Shown: in pieces, positions 8,407-18,110 of the stretch | Numbering within the stretch: the stretch's first letter is position 1 | How the letters are laid out: each line of letters starts with the position of its first letter | NCBI GenBank assembly: GCA_027484055.1 | Contig: JAIXQH010000010.1 | Location: forward strand, 62,001 to 126,000 | Source: Verrucomicrobiaceae bacterium | GTDB taxonomy: Bacteria > Verrucomicrobiota > Verrucomicrobiia > Verrucomicrobiales > Akkermansiaceae | Reading direction: 5' to 3' | DNA length: 64,000 bases | Notes under the pieces: model-generated | Seen by the model: only the letters and a program-made list of their open reading frames with translations | Databases searched by the model: none | Told to the model about the DNA's origin: nothing | Translations under genes and position numbers: made by a program

Positions 8407-8790
8407 GTGAAACATCGTGAGATCATATCCGCCATTGAGTGGGCTAAGAGAGTGAACGGCTCCTGGCTCGTTCGCAGTAATCTCAAAGAGCATGCCGCCG
8501 AGTGGATCGACTACCTAGCAGCGCTTGCTGACGGGCGGCTCGAGAAATCCTGCCTGCTCGCACGGCAGTTCTGTGACTTGCGTCGCCCTGACGACGATCC
8601 TAAACCCTGGTTCTATGCCGGGCTTTTTCGCCTTGCGACGGCGGCTGAGGCTGGACAATTCCTCAGCACCCACCGAGTCACCAAGGCCACGGTCCCCAGC
8701 ATGCTGGAAGATCCCGATGTCCAACTCTGGTTGGACCGAGTCGGCCCCGAGACACACGAACTGATGGCTCGCTTGCGAAGCGCACGCTAG
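8407..8790 (+). CDS. Conserved-looking hypothetical protein, 127 aa
   Basis: A predicted soluble, helical protein with a GTG start six bases after the cyclotransferase-like stop, so probably in the obgE operon. It is rich in Trp, Arg and Leu, with no signal peptide or membrane segment. I do not recognise a family. The frame is supported by tight spacing and coding-like composition; its stop overlaps the convergent neighbour by four bases. Confidence 0.6.
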   Translation: MKHREIISAIEWAKRVNGSWLVRSNLKEHAAEWIDYLAALADGRLEKSCLLARQFCDLRRPDDDPKPWFYAGLFRLATAAEAGQFLSTHRVTKATVPSMLEDPDVQLWLDRVGPETHELMARLRSAR

Positions 8791-9095
8791 GCCATCGCTG
8801 AAAACGGCGAGCTCACCCAGAATTCATAATGGAGCGGGAGTCCTTCACAGAGGATGAAATGGTCCACCTTTAATGTCTCACCGCTCGCAAGTGACAAGCG
8901 CTCTGCCAGGGTCAGCGGGAGGGGACCAGACGGCCAGAAAATCCCAACCCCTAGCAGTAGTGGTAAGACGGCCCGGCCGGTCGCCAGAGTCCGGTTGTTT
9001 CGATCGAGCACATAAACAGCGACCTTTTCCGGCTCAGGCGTCTCGTCCAGCATCCGGTGCAGGGATTCGGGTAGAGGATGGGGATGGGTCTTCAT
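8787..9095 (-). CDS. Hypothetical protein, 102 aa
   Basis: A 102-residue protein beginning MKTHPHPLPESLHRMLDETP. It has an internal region of beta-strand character (VAVYVLDRNNRTLATGRAVL). No membrane segment or known motif is recognised. It converges on the preceding gene with a four-base overlap of stop codons. Coding status is moderately supported by composition and by filling an otherwise empty stretch. Confidence 0.5.
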   Translation of the reverse strand: MKTHPHPLPESLHRMLDETPEPEKVAVYVLDRNNRTLATGRAVLPLLLGVGIFWPSGPLPLTLAERLSLASGETLKVDHFILCEGLPLHYEFWVSSPFSAMA

Positions 9096-9248
9096 GGCTT
9101 TTAAGAGAAACCTCCTTGCTAGCTTGGAGTGGGAAATTGTCGAGGTGGAACCTATCTAATCTCCTTAGAATCAACAATTCCCAACACCTGCCAAGTCGCA
9201 GCGGCGGAGGATTTACTTCTGAAGACCGAAGCAATTTACAAATCACCG

Positions 9249-9283
9249 CAAAAAAAGAAGGCGAAGGAATTTCTTCCTTCGCC
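9249..9283 (-). terminator. Terminator downstream of tRNA-Leu
   Basis: Perfect 10-bp stem GGCGAAGGAA/TTCCTTCGCC with a four-base loop, followed on the minus strand by a T-rich run. It is about 30 bases past the 3' end of the minus-strand tRNA-Leu. Confidence 0.85.
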
Positions 9284-9311
9284 ATTCATGACCCAAAGAT
9301 AACCATAAAAA

Positions 9312-9396
9312 TGGTGCTCGAAAGAGGACTCGAACCTCCACAGGTTTCCCTACTAGATCCTTAGTCTAGCGCGTCTACCAATTCCGCCATCCGAGC
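9312..9396 (-). tRNA. tRNA-Leu, anticodon AAG
   Basis: An 85-nt class II tRNA on the minus strand with encoded CCA. The acceptor stem is GCTCGGA/TTCGAGC, and the D-arm contains AATTGGTAGA. The anticodon stem is CTAGA/TCTAG around loop CTAAGGA, giving anticodon AAG. It has a long variable arm and T-loop GGTTCGAGTCC. An A34 leucine tRNA decodes CUN codons after deamination to inosine; most bacteria use GAG for this box instead. A terminator follows. Confidence 0.93.
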
Positions 9397-9539
9397 ATAT
9401 CCGGTTGGGTGGACGCATTTGGTAAGGGCCAGATTCGGCCTTAGCAAGAGAATCTTTGCGAAAACTTTCTGTCACGCACTCAAACTGCTTAGGACTTGCT
9501 ACAGAGCTTTCTACGGAAAGCATTGAGCCGTTCATTGCC

Positions 9540-10607
9540 ATGGAATCTATACGCGTCGAGTCAGTTATTAAAACCTTTGGAAGCACCCGCGCTCTCGACG
9601 GGATTAGCCTCTGTATCGAGCCAGGAGAGTTGTTTTTCTTATTAGGCGGCTCCGGCTGTGGGAAGACCACTTTGCTCCGATGCATTGCCGGTCTCGAGAC
9701 ACCCACCAGTGGCGCGATTTTCTTTGGCGAGCGCGAGGTCACCAAGATGCCACCTCACAAGCGCGAGGCAGCCATGGTCTTTCAGAGCTACGCCCTCTGG
9801 CCGCATCTATCAGTCGGCCAGAACATCAGCTTCGGCCTCGAAGAGCGGCGCGTGCCCAAGCCAGAAATCAAGCGTCGGGTCGAAGAAGCCCTGGAAATGG
9901 TCAAACTTCCGGGCTACGGTGACCGCTCCATCGACCAGATGTCCGGTGGTCAGCAGCAGCGAGTCTCGCTCGCCCGGGCACTCGTCGTGAAGCCGAAGTG
10001 CCTGTTGCTGGACGAGCCGCTCTCGAACCTAGACGCCCAGCTCCGGGTCGAGATGCGCCGGGAAATCCGCAGAATCGTCAAAGAAAATGGCCTCACCGGT
10101 ATTTACGTCACTCACGACCAAGAAGAAGCGCTCACGATGGCCGACCGCATGGCCGTACTGACCCGGGGTAACATCGGCCAGATCGGCACCCCAGAGCAGA
10201 TTTACCGCGCCCCACTCACCGGTTACGTGGCCAACTTCATCGGTGAGACCAATCTCATTTCCGGAACAGTCATCCGCAGGGAAGACGGCTTCGCCACGGT
10301 CACGACGCCAGCAGGCGAACTCACCGGCCGCATCACCGCCACCGACTGGTCACCTCAGACAGGCGAGGCGGTGCAAGTTTCCATCCGCCCTGAGGCTTGG
10401 CGTCTGCTGCCGCAAGCGGGGGATAACTCCGTCACCGGTCACATCGACGAGCGCTCCTACCTCGGTCAGCGCATCCAGTATTGGGTGGCCACCGCCGCCG
10501 GGCGGCAGCAAGTCGTAGAACTCAATCCCCACCTGATCCACGAGCCGAGCGCTGAAACGATCAGCCTCCACGTCCGCCGCGAAGACGTCGTCATCTTAAA
10601 ATCCTAA
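9540..10607 (+). CDS. ABC importer ATP-binding protein (FbpC/PotA type)
   Basis: A 355-residue ATPase. Walker A is GGSGCGKTT, the Q-loop lies in MVFQSYALWPH, the signature is MSGGQQQRVSLARAL, Walker B is CLLLDEPLSNLD and the switch histidine is in YVTHDQEEAL. A C-terminal TOBE-like region spans residues ~245-355. This is the CUT1/FbpC/PotA class that drives binding-protein-dependent import; partner genes point to a Fe3+-type system. The start at MESIRVESV is chosen over an upstream in-frame codon because alignment to the family begins there. It is first in a three-gene operon: 10 bases to the binding protein, which overlaps the permease gene. No Fur-box-like sequence was noticed upstream. Confidence 0.92.
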   Translation: MESIRVESVIKTFGSTRALDGISLCIEPGELFFLLGGSGCGKTTLLRCIAGLETPTSGAIFFGEREVTKMPPHKREAAMVFQSYALWPHLSVGQNISFGLEERRVPKPEIKRRVEEALEMVKLPGYGDRSIDQMSGGQQQRVSLARALVVKPKCLLLDEPLSNLDAQLRVEMRREIRRIVKENGLTGIYVTHDQEEALTMADRMAVLTRGNIGQIGTPEQIYRAPLTGYVANFIGETNLISGTVIRREDGFATVTTPAGELTGRITATDWSPQTGEAVQVSIRPEAWRLLPQAGDNSVTGHIDERSYLGQRIQYWVATAAGRQQVVELNPHLIHEPSAETISLHVRREDVVILKS

Positions 10608-10617
10608 GTCCCCCGAA

Positions 10618-12066
10618 ATGAAATCGAGAGCATGGATTATCTTCGGCCTGCTGGCACTCATCATCGCACTGCCTATGGCCATGCGCCGGAAAACGGTCAC
10701 CAAGACCTCGGAAACGGCGGATGACCGACTCGTCATTCTCAGTCCGCACAATGAGACGATCCGCCAAGAGTTCGGTGAAGCTTTCGCCGAGTATTGGGAA
10801 AAGACCACAGGTCGCTCGATCTATATCGATTGGCGCACCCCCGGCGGCACCTCAGAAATCCGCATGGTGCTGGATGCAGGATTCAAAGCTGCCGACGACA
10901 TCAAAAAGCCAGGCATCGGCGTGGACATCTTCTTCGGCGGGGGGGAGCCCGACTTTACCAGCCAAGCGAAAAAAGGCCGCCTCATCCCACTGCGTGTTTT
11001 CACTTCCCAACCCGAGCTTTTCGTCGAAGGCGGCCCCATTCCCGAGCTCTTCACCGGAGAACGATACTACCCGAAAGATTACGTGTGGGTCGGCACCTGC
11101 ATGTCTCAGCTCGGGATTTGTTACAATCCCGACGTGCTCGCACGCTTGAAAATCCCGGTGCCCACCACTTGGAATGATCTTGGCGATCCCCGCTACGCAG
11201 GCAACATCGCCCTCGCCGATCCCACCAAGACCGGCTCAGTTGCCCGTGCCTTCGAGCTACTGGTCCAAGCAGAGATGCAGCGCAGTGCTGACCTCAGCGC
11301 CGGCTGGACCGCAGGTCTTCAACTCATCCAACGCATGTCGGCGAATTCCCGCTACTTCACGGATGGCTCAGCGAAAGTCCCCCAAGACGTCGGTCAGGGA
11401 AATGCCGCGGCTGGCATGTGCATCGACTTCTATGGGCGCTCATTTGCCCAAGAACTCACCACCCAGTCGGGTGCACCTCGTCTCATCTGGATCGCCCCGG
11501 ACCACGGCACCACCCTCAGCGGTGATCCCATCGGTATCTTAAAAGGCAGTGAAAACGAAGCCGTCGCCCAAAGCTTCGTCGAATTCATTCTCAGCCGCCG
11601 CGCCCAGACCCTCTGGTTTGGCAAGGTCGGTAGCCCGGACGGCCCGAAAGAGCGCACCCTTCACCGCTTGCCCATCCGGCGGGATCTCTACACGCCTGAG
11701 ATCTTGGCGAATACCACCATGCCGAGCGCCCATCCCTACGCGGATCCCGGGAATTTCACCTACCAACGCGAGCTCACCGGTGCCGCCTTCAACACCCTCC
11801 GCCAACTCGTGAAAATCATCTGCATCGACTCCCATGAGGAAATGAAATCCGCTTGGCACGCCCTCTGTGACGCCGGAATGCCGGCCGACGCACTCGCCAT
11901 TTTCTCCGATGTTTCGAGCGTCAACTACGCCATCTGCGGCAAGGGTGACCCCATTCTCGATGGCCCAGACGCCCTCAAAGCCGCCGAGCGCGCCACCGAA
12001 CTCGGTGAAGTCTTCCGCGCGAACTACCGCAAAGCCGAAGCCCTTGCCAAATCCCACCGACCATGA
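10618..12066 (+). CDS. ABC importer substrate-binding protein (FbpA-like, extended)
   Basis: A 482-residue periplasmic binding protein, exported or anchored by an N-terminal hydrophobic segment (residues 5-22) with no lipobox. The core resembles Fe3+/2-aminoethylphosphonate-type binding proteins (SPHNETIRQEFGEAFAEYW; YNPDVLARLKIPVPTTWNDL; ADPTKTGSVARAFELL). The protein is about 130 residues longer than typical FbpA, with an extra C-terminal helical part. The ligand cannot be fixed from sequence; iron, another metal-chelate or a phosphonate are options. Its stop overlaps the permease start by four bases (ATGA). Confidence 0.85.
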   Translation: MKSRAWIIFGLLALIIALPMAMRRKTVTKTSETADDRLVILSPHNETIRQEFGEAFAEYWEKTTGRSIYIDWRTPGGTSEIRMVLDAGFKAADDIKKPGIGVDIFFGGGEPDFTSQAKKGRLIPLRVFTSQPELFVEGGPIPELFTGERYYPKDYVWVGTCMSQLGICYNPDVLARLKIPVPTTWNDLGDPRYAGNIALADPTKTGSVARAFELLVQAEMQRSADLSAGWTAGLQLIQRMSANSRYFTDGSAKVPQDVGQGNAAAGMCIDFYGRSFAQELTTQSGAPRLIWIAPDHGTTLSGDPIGILKGSENEAVAQSFVEFILSRRAQTLWFGKVGSPDGPKERTLHRLPIRRDLYTPEILANTTMPSAHPYADPGNFTYQRELTGAAFNTLRQLVKIICIDSHEEMKSAWHALCDAGMPADALAIFSDVSSVNYAICGKGDPILDGPDALKAAERATELGEVFRANYRKAEALAKSHRP

Positions 12067-13769
12067 AACGCGGCACTGCCATCACCATTTCCATTATCGT
12101 CAGCGTGCTCTTCGCGGTCTTTTTCATCTATCCCGCCGGGATGGTCGTGAAGCAGGCATTTGAAGTGACTCGGCCGGATGGCTCGTCCCATTTCACCTTC
12201 GAGTTCTTTTCCGCCGTCTTCGGAAATCCTATTTACCGCGAGGGTCTCTGGAACGCTTTCACTCTAGGTATCGTCAGCACCTTCGCCACCCTCGCCATCG
12301 CCTTCCCACTGGCCCTCATCGGCCATCGCTACGAGTTCCCCGGGAAATCGATCCTCGGCGTCCTGGTCCTGGCACCCATGATCCTACCGCCCTTCGTCGG
12401 TGCGGTGGGTGTGAAACAAATGCTCGGTGTGAATGGAAGTTTCAACGCCTTCCTCATCGACTGTGGCCTTATGCAAGCCGCGCTGCCCTTTGATTGGTTG
12501 GCCAACGGACGCTTCACCGGAATCGTCCTGATGAATGCGCTCCATCTCTATCCCATTCTCTACATGAACATCGCAGCGGCCTTGGCGAATCTCGACCCCG
12601 CCATGGAGCAAGCGGCGGAAAATCTCGGCTGCCCGCCGTGGAAACGCTTCTTCCGCATTACCCTGCCACTCGCCATGCCCGGGGTCTTCGCCGGGGCGTC
12701 CATCGTCTTCATCTGGGCCTTCACCGAGCTGGGCGTGCCGCTGGTCTTCGACTTCGCCCGCGTCGCGCCGGTGCAGATTTTCGATGGTCTCAAGGGTCTC
12801 GATAAAAATCCCATCCCCTACGCGCTCACCGCCATCCTGCTCGTCGTCGCCGCCGGGGTCTTCGCCATTTCCAAGTTTGTGATGGGCCGTTCACCACTCG
12901 GCACCGCCCCCCGGCCCAAGGCCCGCTCGGCAGCGCTCGTCCTCAGCCCTTTGAAATCGGCGGCCTGTAGCGGCTTCTTTCTGGCGATTTTCCTCGTCGC
13001 TTCCATTCCGCACCTCGGCGTCATTTTGCTATCCCTCGCGGGGCGCTGGTATGGCACCGTCATCCCAGATGTTTTCACCCTCAGGCACTACACCGAGGCG
13101 CTCGGAAATGGGCTCGTCGTGCCCTCCATCCAGAACAGCCTGATGTATGCAGGCTGCGCCACTCTGCTAGCACTCGCCATCGGCCTAGCCGTCGCCTGGG
13201 TCGTCGTCCGCTCGGATTTGAAATTCCGGAATACACTCGACGCGATCGTCATGCTCCCCCTCGCCGTGCCCGGCTTGGTGATGGCCTTCGGCTACCTTGC
13301 GCTGTCCCAAGAAGGGAAAGCCTTCCATTTCCTGGTCGGTGCCGGTGGCAGTCCTTTCCTGCTGATCGTCGTCGCCTACGCCTTCCGTCGGCTGCCTTAC
13401 ATCGTCCGCTCCGCCGTGGCCGGGCTGCAACAGAGCAATCCTGTGCTCGAAGAAGCGGCGAATTCGCTCGGCGCGACGCCACTCCGCACGCTGCGGCGCG
13501 TGGCCATCCCACTCATCGGTGCGAATCTCGCCGCGGGCTCGATCCTCGCTTTCGCCTTCGCCATGCTCGAAGTGAGCGACAGTCTCATCCTTGCCCAGCA
13601 AGCCCAGCACTACCCGATTACCAAGGCCATTTACACCCTGCTCGGAACCTTGGGGAACGGCACGGAACTCGCCGCCGCCCTCGGCGTCTGGGCCATGGTT
13701 TTCCTCTCCGTCGCCATCATGGGAGCTGCCGTGCTCGGCGGGAAACGCGGTGGCCTCTTCAAGGTATGA
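12063..13769 (+). CDS. ABC importer permease, two fused membrane domains (FbpB-like)
   Basis: A 568-residue membrane protein with about twelve transmembrane helices in two homologous halves. Each half ends in an EAA loop that docks to the ATPase (AAENLGCPPWKRFFRITLPL and AANSLGATPLRTLRRVAIPL). This duplicated arrangement is typical of Fe3+/thiamine-type importers such as FbpB and ThiP. Translation is probably coupled to the binding-protein gene through the ATGA overlap. It ends the operon; malQ begins about 50 bases later. Confidence 0.92.
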   Translation: MKRGTAITISIIVSVLFAVFFIYPAGMVVKQAFEVTRPDGSSHFTFEFFSAVFGNPIYREGLWNAFTLGIVSTFATLAIAFPLALIGHRYEFPGKSILGVLVLAPMILPPFVGAVGVKQMLGVNGSFNAFLIDCGLMQAALPFDWLANGRFTGIVLMNALHLYPILYMNIAAALANLDPAMEQAAENLGCPPWKRFFRITLPLAMPGVFAGASIVFIWAFTELGVPLVFDFARVAPVQIFDGLKGLDKNPIPYALTAILLVVAAGVFAISKFVMGRSPLGTAPRPKARSAALVLSPLKSAACSGFFLAIFLVASIPHLGVILLSLAGRWYGTVIPDVFTLRHYTEALGNGLVVPSIQNSLMYAGCATLLALAIGLAVAWVVVRSDLKFRNTLDAIVMLPLAVPGLVMAFGYLALSQEGKAFHFLVGAGGSPFLLIVVAYAFRRLPYIVRSAVAGLQQSNPVLEEAANSLGATPLRTLRRVAIPLIGANLAAGSILAFAFAMLEVSDSLILAQQAQHYPITKAIYTLLGTLGNGTELAAALGVWAMVFLSVAIMGAAVLGGKRGGLFKV

Positions 13770-13820
13770 GCATGGTTTCCTTGCCTGCATTTGAAGATTT
13801 ACCCAAATCTGAGCCCTGCC

Positions 13821-15566
13821 ATGATCACGCACGTGGAAGATTCTGAAAAACGTGTGGCAGGGATCATGATTCCTGTGTTTTCGACCCGGCGGGAGGGTGA
13901 TCTTGGGATCGGTGATACCTTGGGGCTGAGGGACTGGATCGACTGGGCAGCGCAACATCAGGTGGGAATTCTGCAACTGCTGCCGATTCATGAAAACGGC
14001 CCAGAAGAGAGTCCCTACAGCGGCATCTCAGCGACGGCATTGGACCCGATTTATCTCGCATGCGAAGTGGCGGAAATCCCAGGGCTGACCGAGGAGGCCA
14101 TTTCCGAGGCCCGGGAATCTCTCAAATCCGTGCTGGCTGCGCCGCTAGTGGATTATCCAGCGGTGCGCGCTGCGAAGCGTGGCTTACTCGAGGTGGCGTG
14201 GGCGCGCTTCGAGACGCTATCTGTCGAGCTGCGTGTGGAGTTTGAAGAATTTCAGCAGGCGGAGGCGGATTGGCTAGAGGACTACACCTTGTTCCGGTTT
14301 CTCATGGAGCATCATGGCGAAGAAAAAACCTGGGACCAATGGCCGCGTTCTTGCATGACTCACTCACTGGCAAGGGACTACGTGACGGAGCTCCGTGCGC
14401 AAGATGAAGCTTGGGTGCAGGGTCGGCTCGGCTACTTCGCATTTGTGCAGTGGCTCTGTTTCCGCCAATGGCTGGCGCTGCGGACGCACGCAAATGAGAG
14501 GGGCGTGAAATTGATGGGAGATGTGCCGATCGGGGTCAGTTTCCACTCCTGCGATGTGTTTTTCGCACCGGAAGAATTTCACCTCGACTGGTACGGTGGC
14601 TCACCGCCGGAGGGGATGGGCCAGAGCGATCCCTTTTTCCAGCAATGGGGACAAAATTGGGGGATTCCACTTTATCGCTGGGATCACATGGAGACGGATG
14701 GCTTCGGCTGGTGGCAGCGCCGCATCGAGCGCTTGACGCGGATCTTCCAAGTCTTCCGGCTCGACCACATCTTGGGATTCTACCGGATCTATGCCTTCCC
14801 TTGGCGCCCCGAGCGGAATCAAGAATTCCTTGGCCTAAGCCACGAGCAGGCCGCATCCCTGACGGGTGGCCGCCTCCCGCGCTGGGATGCGCGACCGGAT
14901 GATTATGCAGAAAATAAAGCGGCTAACCGCGCGGACGGTGACCTGCGGCTAAGGGCAATTGTGAAAGCCGCCGCCGGGGCGGAAATCATCGCCGAGGATT
15001 TGGGCTGGGTGCCAGAATACGTGCGCCCCCATCTCGCAGAACTCGGTATCGCGGGGTTTCGCATCCCTCACTGGGATTGCAACGAGCAGGGGCATCCGAC
15101 GCCTGGCAGCGCATTTCCTGACAACACCTTCGCGACCTACTCGACGCATGATCACGATCCCGTGAATGCGATTTGGCGGGGCTGCCTCGGTGTGATTGAC
15201 CGTCATCTAAAGAATCCAGATGAGCAAACCAACTGGTCGGTAAAAGGTGCGGAATCCACTTTGAGAATCCTCTCCGAGTTTGCCGAAATCCCACTTCCCG
15301 AGGAGGGCAGGGGATGGCCTGACTACTCAGAAGGGATCCAGCTGCGATTGCTCAAGGCCTTGCTTGCCTCGAACTCACGGTATGCGGTGCTGATGGTAAC
15401 GGAACTGTTCGATTTAAACGAGCGCATCAATCACCCAGGGACAACGGGTGGGATCAATTGGCGCTATCGGCTGCCCTGGACGATTCGCCAGATCCAAGAG
15501 GATTCGCGCTTGCGGGGGTGTGGCGAGAAATTGGCAGCGCTCATCAGCATCACCCGCCGCAGCTAA
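13821..15566 (+). CDS. malQ: 4-alpha-glucanotransferase (amylomaltase, GH77)
   Basis: About 581 residues. GH77 enzymes transfer alpha-1,4-glucan segments in glycogen/maltodextrin metabolism in the cytosol. Signature parts: GDLGIGDTLGLRDWIDWA near the N-terminus, MGDVPIGVSF, the nucleophile region VFRLDHILGFYRIY, the acid/base region IIAEDLGWVPEYV, and the third carboxylate in YSTHDHDPV. An in-frame TTG at 13791 would add ten residues; I prefer ATG 13821. Immediately upstream of uvrB but unrelated in function; no other glycogen genes are nearby. Confidence 0.93.
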   Translation: MITHVEDSEKRVAGIMIPVFSTRREGDLGIGDTLGLRDWIDWAAQHQVGILQLLPIHENGPEESPYSGISATALDPIYLACEVAEIPGLTEEAISEARESLKSVLAAPLVDYPAVRAAKRGLLEVAWARFETLSVELRVEFEEFQQAEADWLEDYTLFRFLMEHHGEEKTWDQWPRSCMTHSLARDYVTELRAQDEAWVQGRLGYFAFVQWLCFRQWLALRTHANERGVKLMGDVPIGVSFHSCDVFFAPEEFHLDWYGGSPPEGMGQSDPFFQQWGQNWGIPLYRWDHMETDGFGWWQRRIERLTRIFQVFRLDHILGFYRIYAFPWRPERNQEFLGLSHEQAASLTGGRLPRWDARPDDYAENKAANRADGDLRLRAIVKAAAGAEIIAEDLGWVPEYVRPHLAELGIAGFRIPHWDCNEQGHPTPGSAFPDNTFATYSTHDHDPVNAIWRGCLGVIDRHLKNPDEQTNWSVKGAESTLRILSEFAEIPLPEEGRGWPDYSEGIQLRLLKALLASNSRYAVLMVTELFDLNERINHPGTTGGINWRYRLPWTIRQIQEDSRLRGCGEKLAALISITRRS

Positions 15567-15612
15567 GCGGCCCTTGCAGGGGGCTGCGTGCGAGTTTAAG
15601 ACTCGCCGCACG

Positions 15613-17796
15613 ATGCCTTTCCGACTTGTGAGTGACTACCAGCCTGAGGGAGATCAGGCGCAGGCGATTGCGAAATTGACGAAATCCCTGAAAGCGGGGA
15701 ATGCCCACCAAACGCTGCTCGGGGTGACTGGCTCTGGTAAGACTTTCACGATGGCGAACCTGATTAAAAATCACGGTAAACCAACGCTCATCATGAGTCA
15801 TAACAAGACTCTGGCGGCGCAGCTCTACTCGGAATTTAAGAACTTTTTCCCACACAATGCGGTCGAGTATTTTGTCTCCTATTTCGATTATTACCAGCCA
15901 GAGGCCTATATCCCTCGGAGTGACACCTACATCGAGAAAGACTCATCGATCAATGACGAGATCGAGCGGCTGCGGCTCAGCACGATGGGCTCACTGCTGA
16001 CTCGCGAGGATACGATTGTCGTGGCGTCCGTGTCTTGCATCTACGGCTTAGGCTCTCCCGAGGACTACTCGAACATGATGGTCCCAGTCTGGGTGGGGCA
16101 GAAGCTGACGCGGGAGGAATTTCTCAATTCACTTGTGGGCATGTTGTTCGAGCGGAATGACATCGCCTTCGGTCGGGGGAAATTCCGCGTGCGTGGGGAT
16201 GTGGTCGAGGTGCATCCGGCCTATTTGGACGAGACGGCGATCCGGGTGGAGTTTTTTGACGATGAAGTGGAGCGAGTGACCAGTATTCACACCCTCACGG
16301 GGCACACGATCGAACGCTTGGAGACGCACACTTTTTTCCCCGCGAAGCAATTTGTCACGCCAGGGGACAAGATGAAGCATGCGATGGTGGCGATCCGCGC
16401 TGAGGCGAATGCACAAGTGGCGAAGTTTGAGAAAGAGTCGAAACTCATCGAAGCCCAGCGCTTGCGGATGCGCACCGACTACGACCTTGAAATGATGGCC
16501 GAGATGGGATTCTGCCAAGGGATCGAGAACTACTCGCGCCACATCACGGGCCGGGAAAAAGGCGCACGGCCCTACACCCTGCTCGACTTTTTTCCTCGGG
16601 ATTTCCTGCTGCTAGTCGATGAAAGTCATGCAACGATCCCGCAAGTGGGTGGGATGTATGAGGGGGATAAAAGCCGCAAGACCGTCTTGGTCGATCATGG
16701 ATTCCGTCTGCCAAGCGCACTCGACAATCGGCCACTACGCTTCGAAGAATTCATGGAAATGACCGGCCAGCGCGTCTATGTCTCCGCGACACCCGGTGCC
16801 TTCGAGATCGTGAACTCGCGTCCGGAAAATAAAGGATTCATCGCGGTTAAAGAAAAAGATGCAAACGGGAAAAGCATCGCCCTCTTCGACCTCAAAAAAG
16901 CACGCGTCAAGCCCAGTGGAAACGAGGAGCCCGTGGATCACTTTGACCCTACCAGACGCGGCACCGCTCTGGTCGTTGAGCAGATCATCCGACCTACCGG
17001 GTTGCTAGATCCGGTGCTAATTCTGCGACCCTTGAAGGGCCAAATCGACGAGACCATCGAGCTCTGTCGTCAACGAGTGGAGCGAAATGAGCGAGTGCTC
17101 GTGACCACGCTTACCAAGCGCACCGCTGAGGACTTAAGTGAGTATTTACAAGGCACAGGACTTAAAGTGCGTTACTTACACTCAGACATCGACGCCGTGG
17201 AACGCGTGGAAATCCTCCGCCAACTCCGGGCCGCCACGTTTGACATCCTCATCGGCATCAATTTGCTGCGGGAAGGCTTAGACCTACCCGAAGTCTCACT
17301 CGTTTGCATTCTCGATGCGGATAAAGAGGGCTTTCTCCGCAACGAAACCTCCATGATTCAGACCGCTGGCCGTGCAGCCCGTCACATCGCCGGGGAATGC
17401 GTGCTGTTTTGCGATAAAATCACCGATTCGATCCAAGCCCTCATCGACGTGACGGACTACCGCCGCGCTCGTCAACAAGCGCATAATGAGAAACACGGCA
17501 TCACTCCCCAAAGCGTGAAGCGCGCCTTGCAAACCAGCCTGCACACCGCTGAAAAAGGCCGAGAATACGCGGAAAATCTCAATAGCTCCCTCGTCGCCGA
17601 GGATGTCCAGACTTACGACAAGCTGCGTGTCATCGCCGAGTTAGAAGAGGAAATGCGAGACGCTTCCTCGCGCTTGGAATTCGAACGCGCTGCCCATTTG
17701 CGTGATCAGTTAGCGGCTCTCAAAAATGACACACCGAGCCCAGCCATGAAACCGGTAAAATACCCAAGTGGGAAAAAAACTCGCGGGAGAAAGTAA
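15613..17796 (+). CDS. uvrB: UvrABC system protein B
   Basis: A 727-residue damage-recognition helicase of nucleotide excision repair. Walker A is LLGVTGSGKTFTMAN, the beta-hairpin region reads YFDYYQPEAYIPRSDTYIEK, helicase motifs include LLVDESHATIPQV and INLLREGLDLPEV, and the C-terminal UVR domain (LEFERAAHLRDQLAAL) contacts UvrC. Slightly longer than E. coli UvrB because of a charged insertion around residues 415-445 (KDANGKSIALFDLKKARVKP). The upstream extension of the frame overlaps malQ and is rejected; MPFRLVSDYQPEGDQ is the family start. Confidence 0.97.
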   Translation: MPFRLVSDYQPEGDQAQAIAKLTKSLKAGNAHQTLLGVTGSGKTFTMANLIKNHGKPTLIMSHNKTLAAQLYSEFKNFFPHNAVEYFVSYFDYYQPEAYIPRSDTYIEKDSSINDEIERLRLSTMGSLLTREDTIVVASVSCIYGLGSPEDYSNMMVPVWVGQKLTREEFLNSLVGMLFERNDIAFGRGKFRVRGDVVEVHPAYLDETAIRVEFFDDEVERVTSIHTLTGHTIERLETHTFFPAKQFVTPGDKMKHAMVAIRAEANAQVAKFEKESKLIEAQRLRMRTDYDLEMMAEMGFCQGIENYSRHITGREKGARPYTLLDFFPRDFLLLVDESHATIPQVGGMYEGDKSRKTVLVDHGFRLPSALDNRPLRFEEFMEMTGQRVYVSATPGAFEIVNSRPENKGFIAVKEKDANGKSIALFDLKKARVKPSGNEEPVDHFDPTRRGTALVVEQIIRPTGLLDPVLILRPLKGQIDETIELCRQRVERNERVLVTTLTKRTAEDLSEYLQGTGLKVRYLHSDIDAVERVEILRQLRAATFDILIGINLLREGLDLPEVSLVCILDADKEGFLRNETSMIQTAGRAARHIAGECVLFCDKITDSIQALIDVTDYRRARQQAHNEKHGITPQSVKRALQTSLHTAEKGREYAENLNSSLVAEDVQTYDKLRVIAELEEEMRDASSRLEFERAAHLRDQLAALKNDTPSPAMKPVKYPSGKKTRGRK

Positions 17797-17840
17797 CTAT
17801 CCACTTGACGGCCCCTGTTCATTTATGGTCATTTGAACAC

Positions 17841-18110
17841 ATGATTCCACCCACGCTAGATCGTCCCTACCTCGCGGCATGGTTGCGGCGCACCGGTCGC
17901 CAATTTGCCGCGAGCGGACGACTCACGGAGACGGCCATGGTCTTAGCCCTCACAGAGGGTGGCTCGGTGGATGAGTGGAGGCGGCGACTGCGTCTATTTC
18001 TCGAAGGTCGAGAGTGCCCATCGTTAGATTTGTTGACAAAAATTGATCTTTTTTTAGCCGGATCGAAGAAAATCAAACAGGCAAGTGTTTCACAAACCGA
18101 GTTTTTCTAA
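17841..18110 (+). CDS. Small hypothetical protein, 89 aa, possible helix-turn-helix
   Basis: A small basic protein starting MIPPTLDRPYLAAWLRRTGR. The region with EGGSVDEWRRRLRLFLEGRE and CPSLDLLTKIDLFL has the spacing of a short helix-turn-helix fold, but no family is certain. It begins 44 bases after uvrB on the same strand; ATG 17841 is preferred to an upstream non-ATG start at 17805. Role unknown. Confidence 0.5.
   Translation: MIPPTLDRPYLAAWLRRTGRQFAASGRLTETAMVLALTEGGSVDEWRRRLRLFLEGRECPSLDLLTKIDLFLAGSKKIKQASVSQTEFF

Noticed and set aside
9397-9539. Fur box before the Fe3+-type ABC operon
   Set aside because: No GATAATGATAATCATTATC-like dyad could be found, so iron regulation is not claimed.
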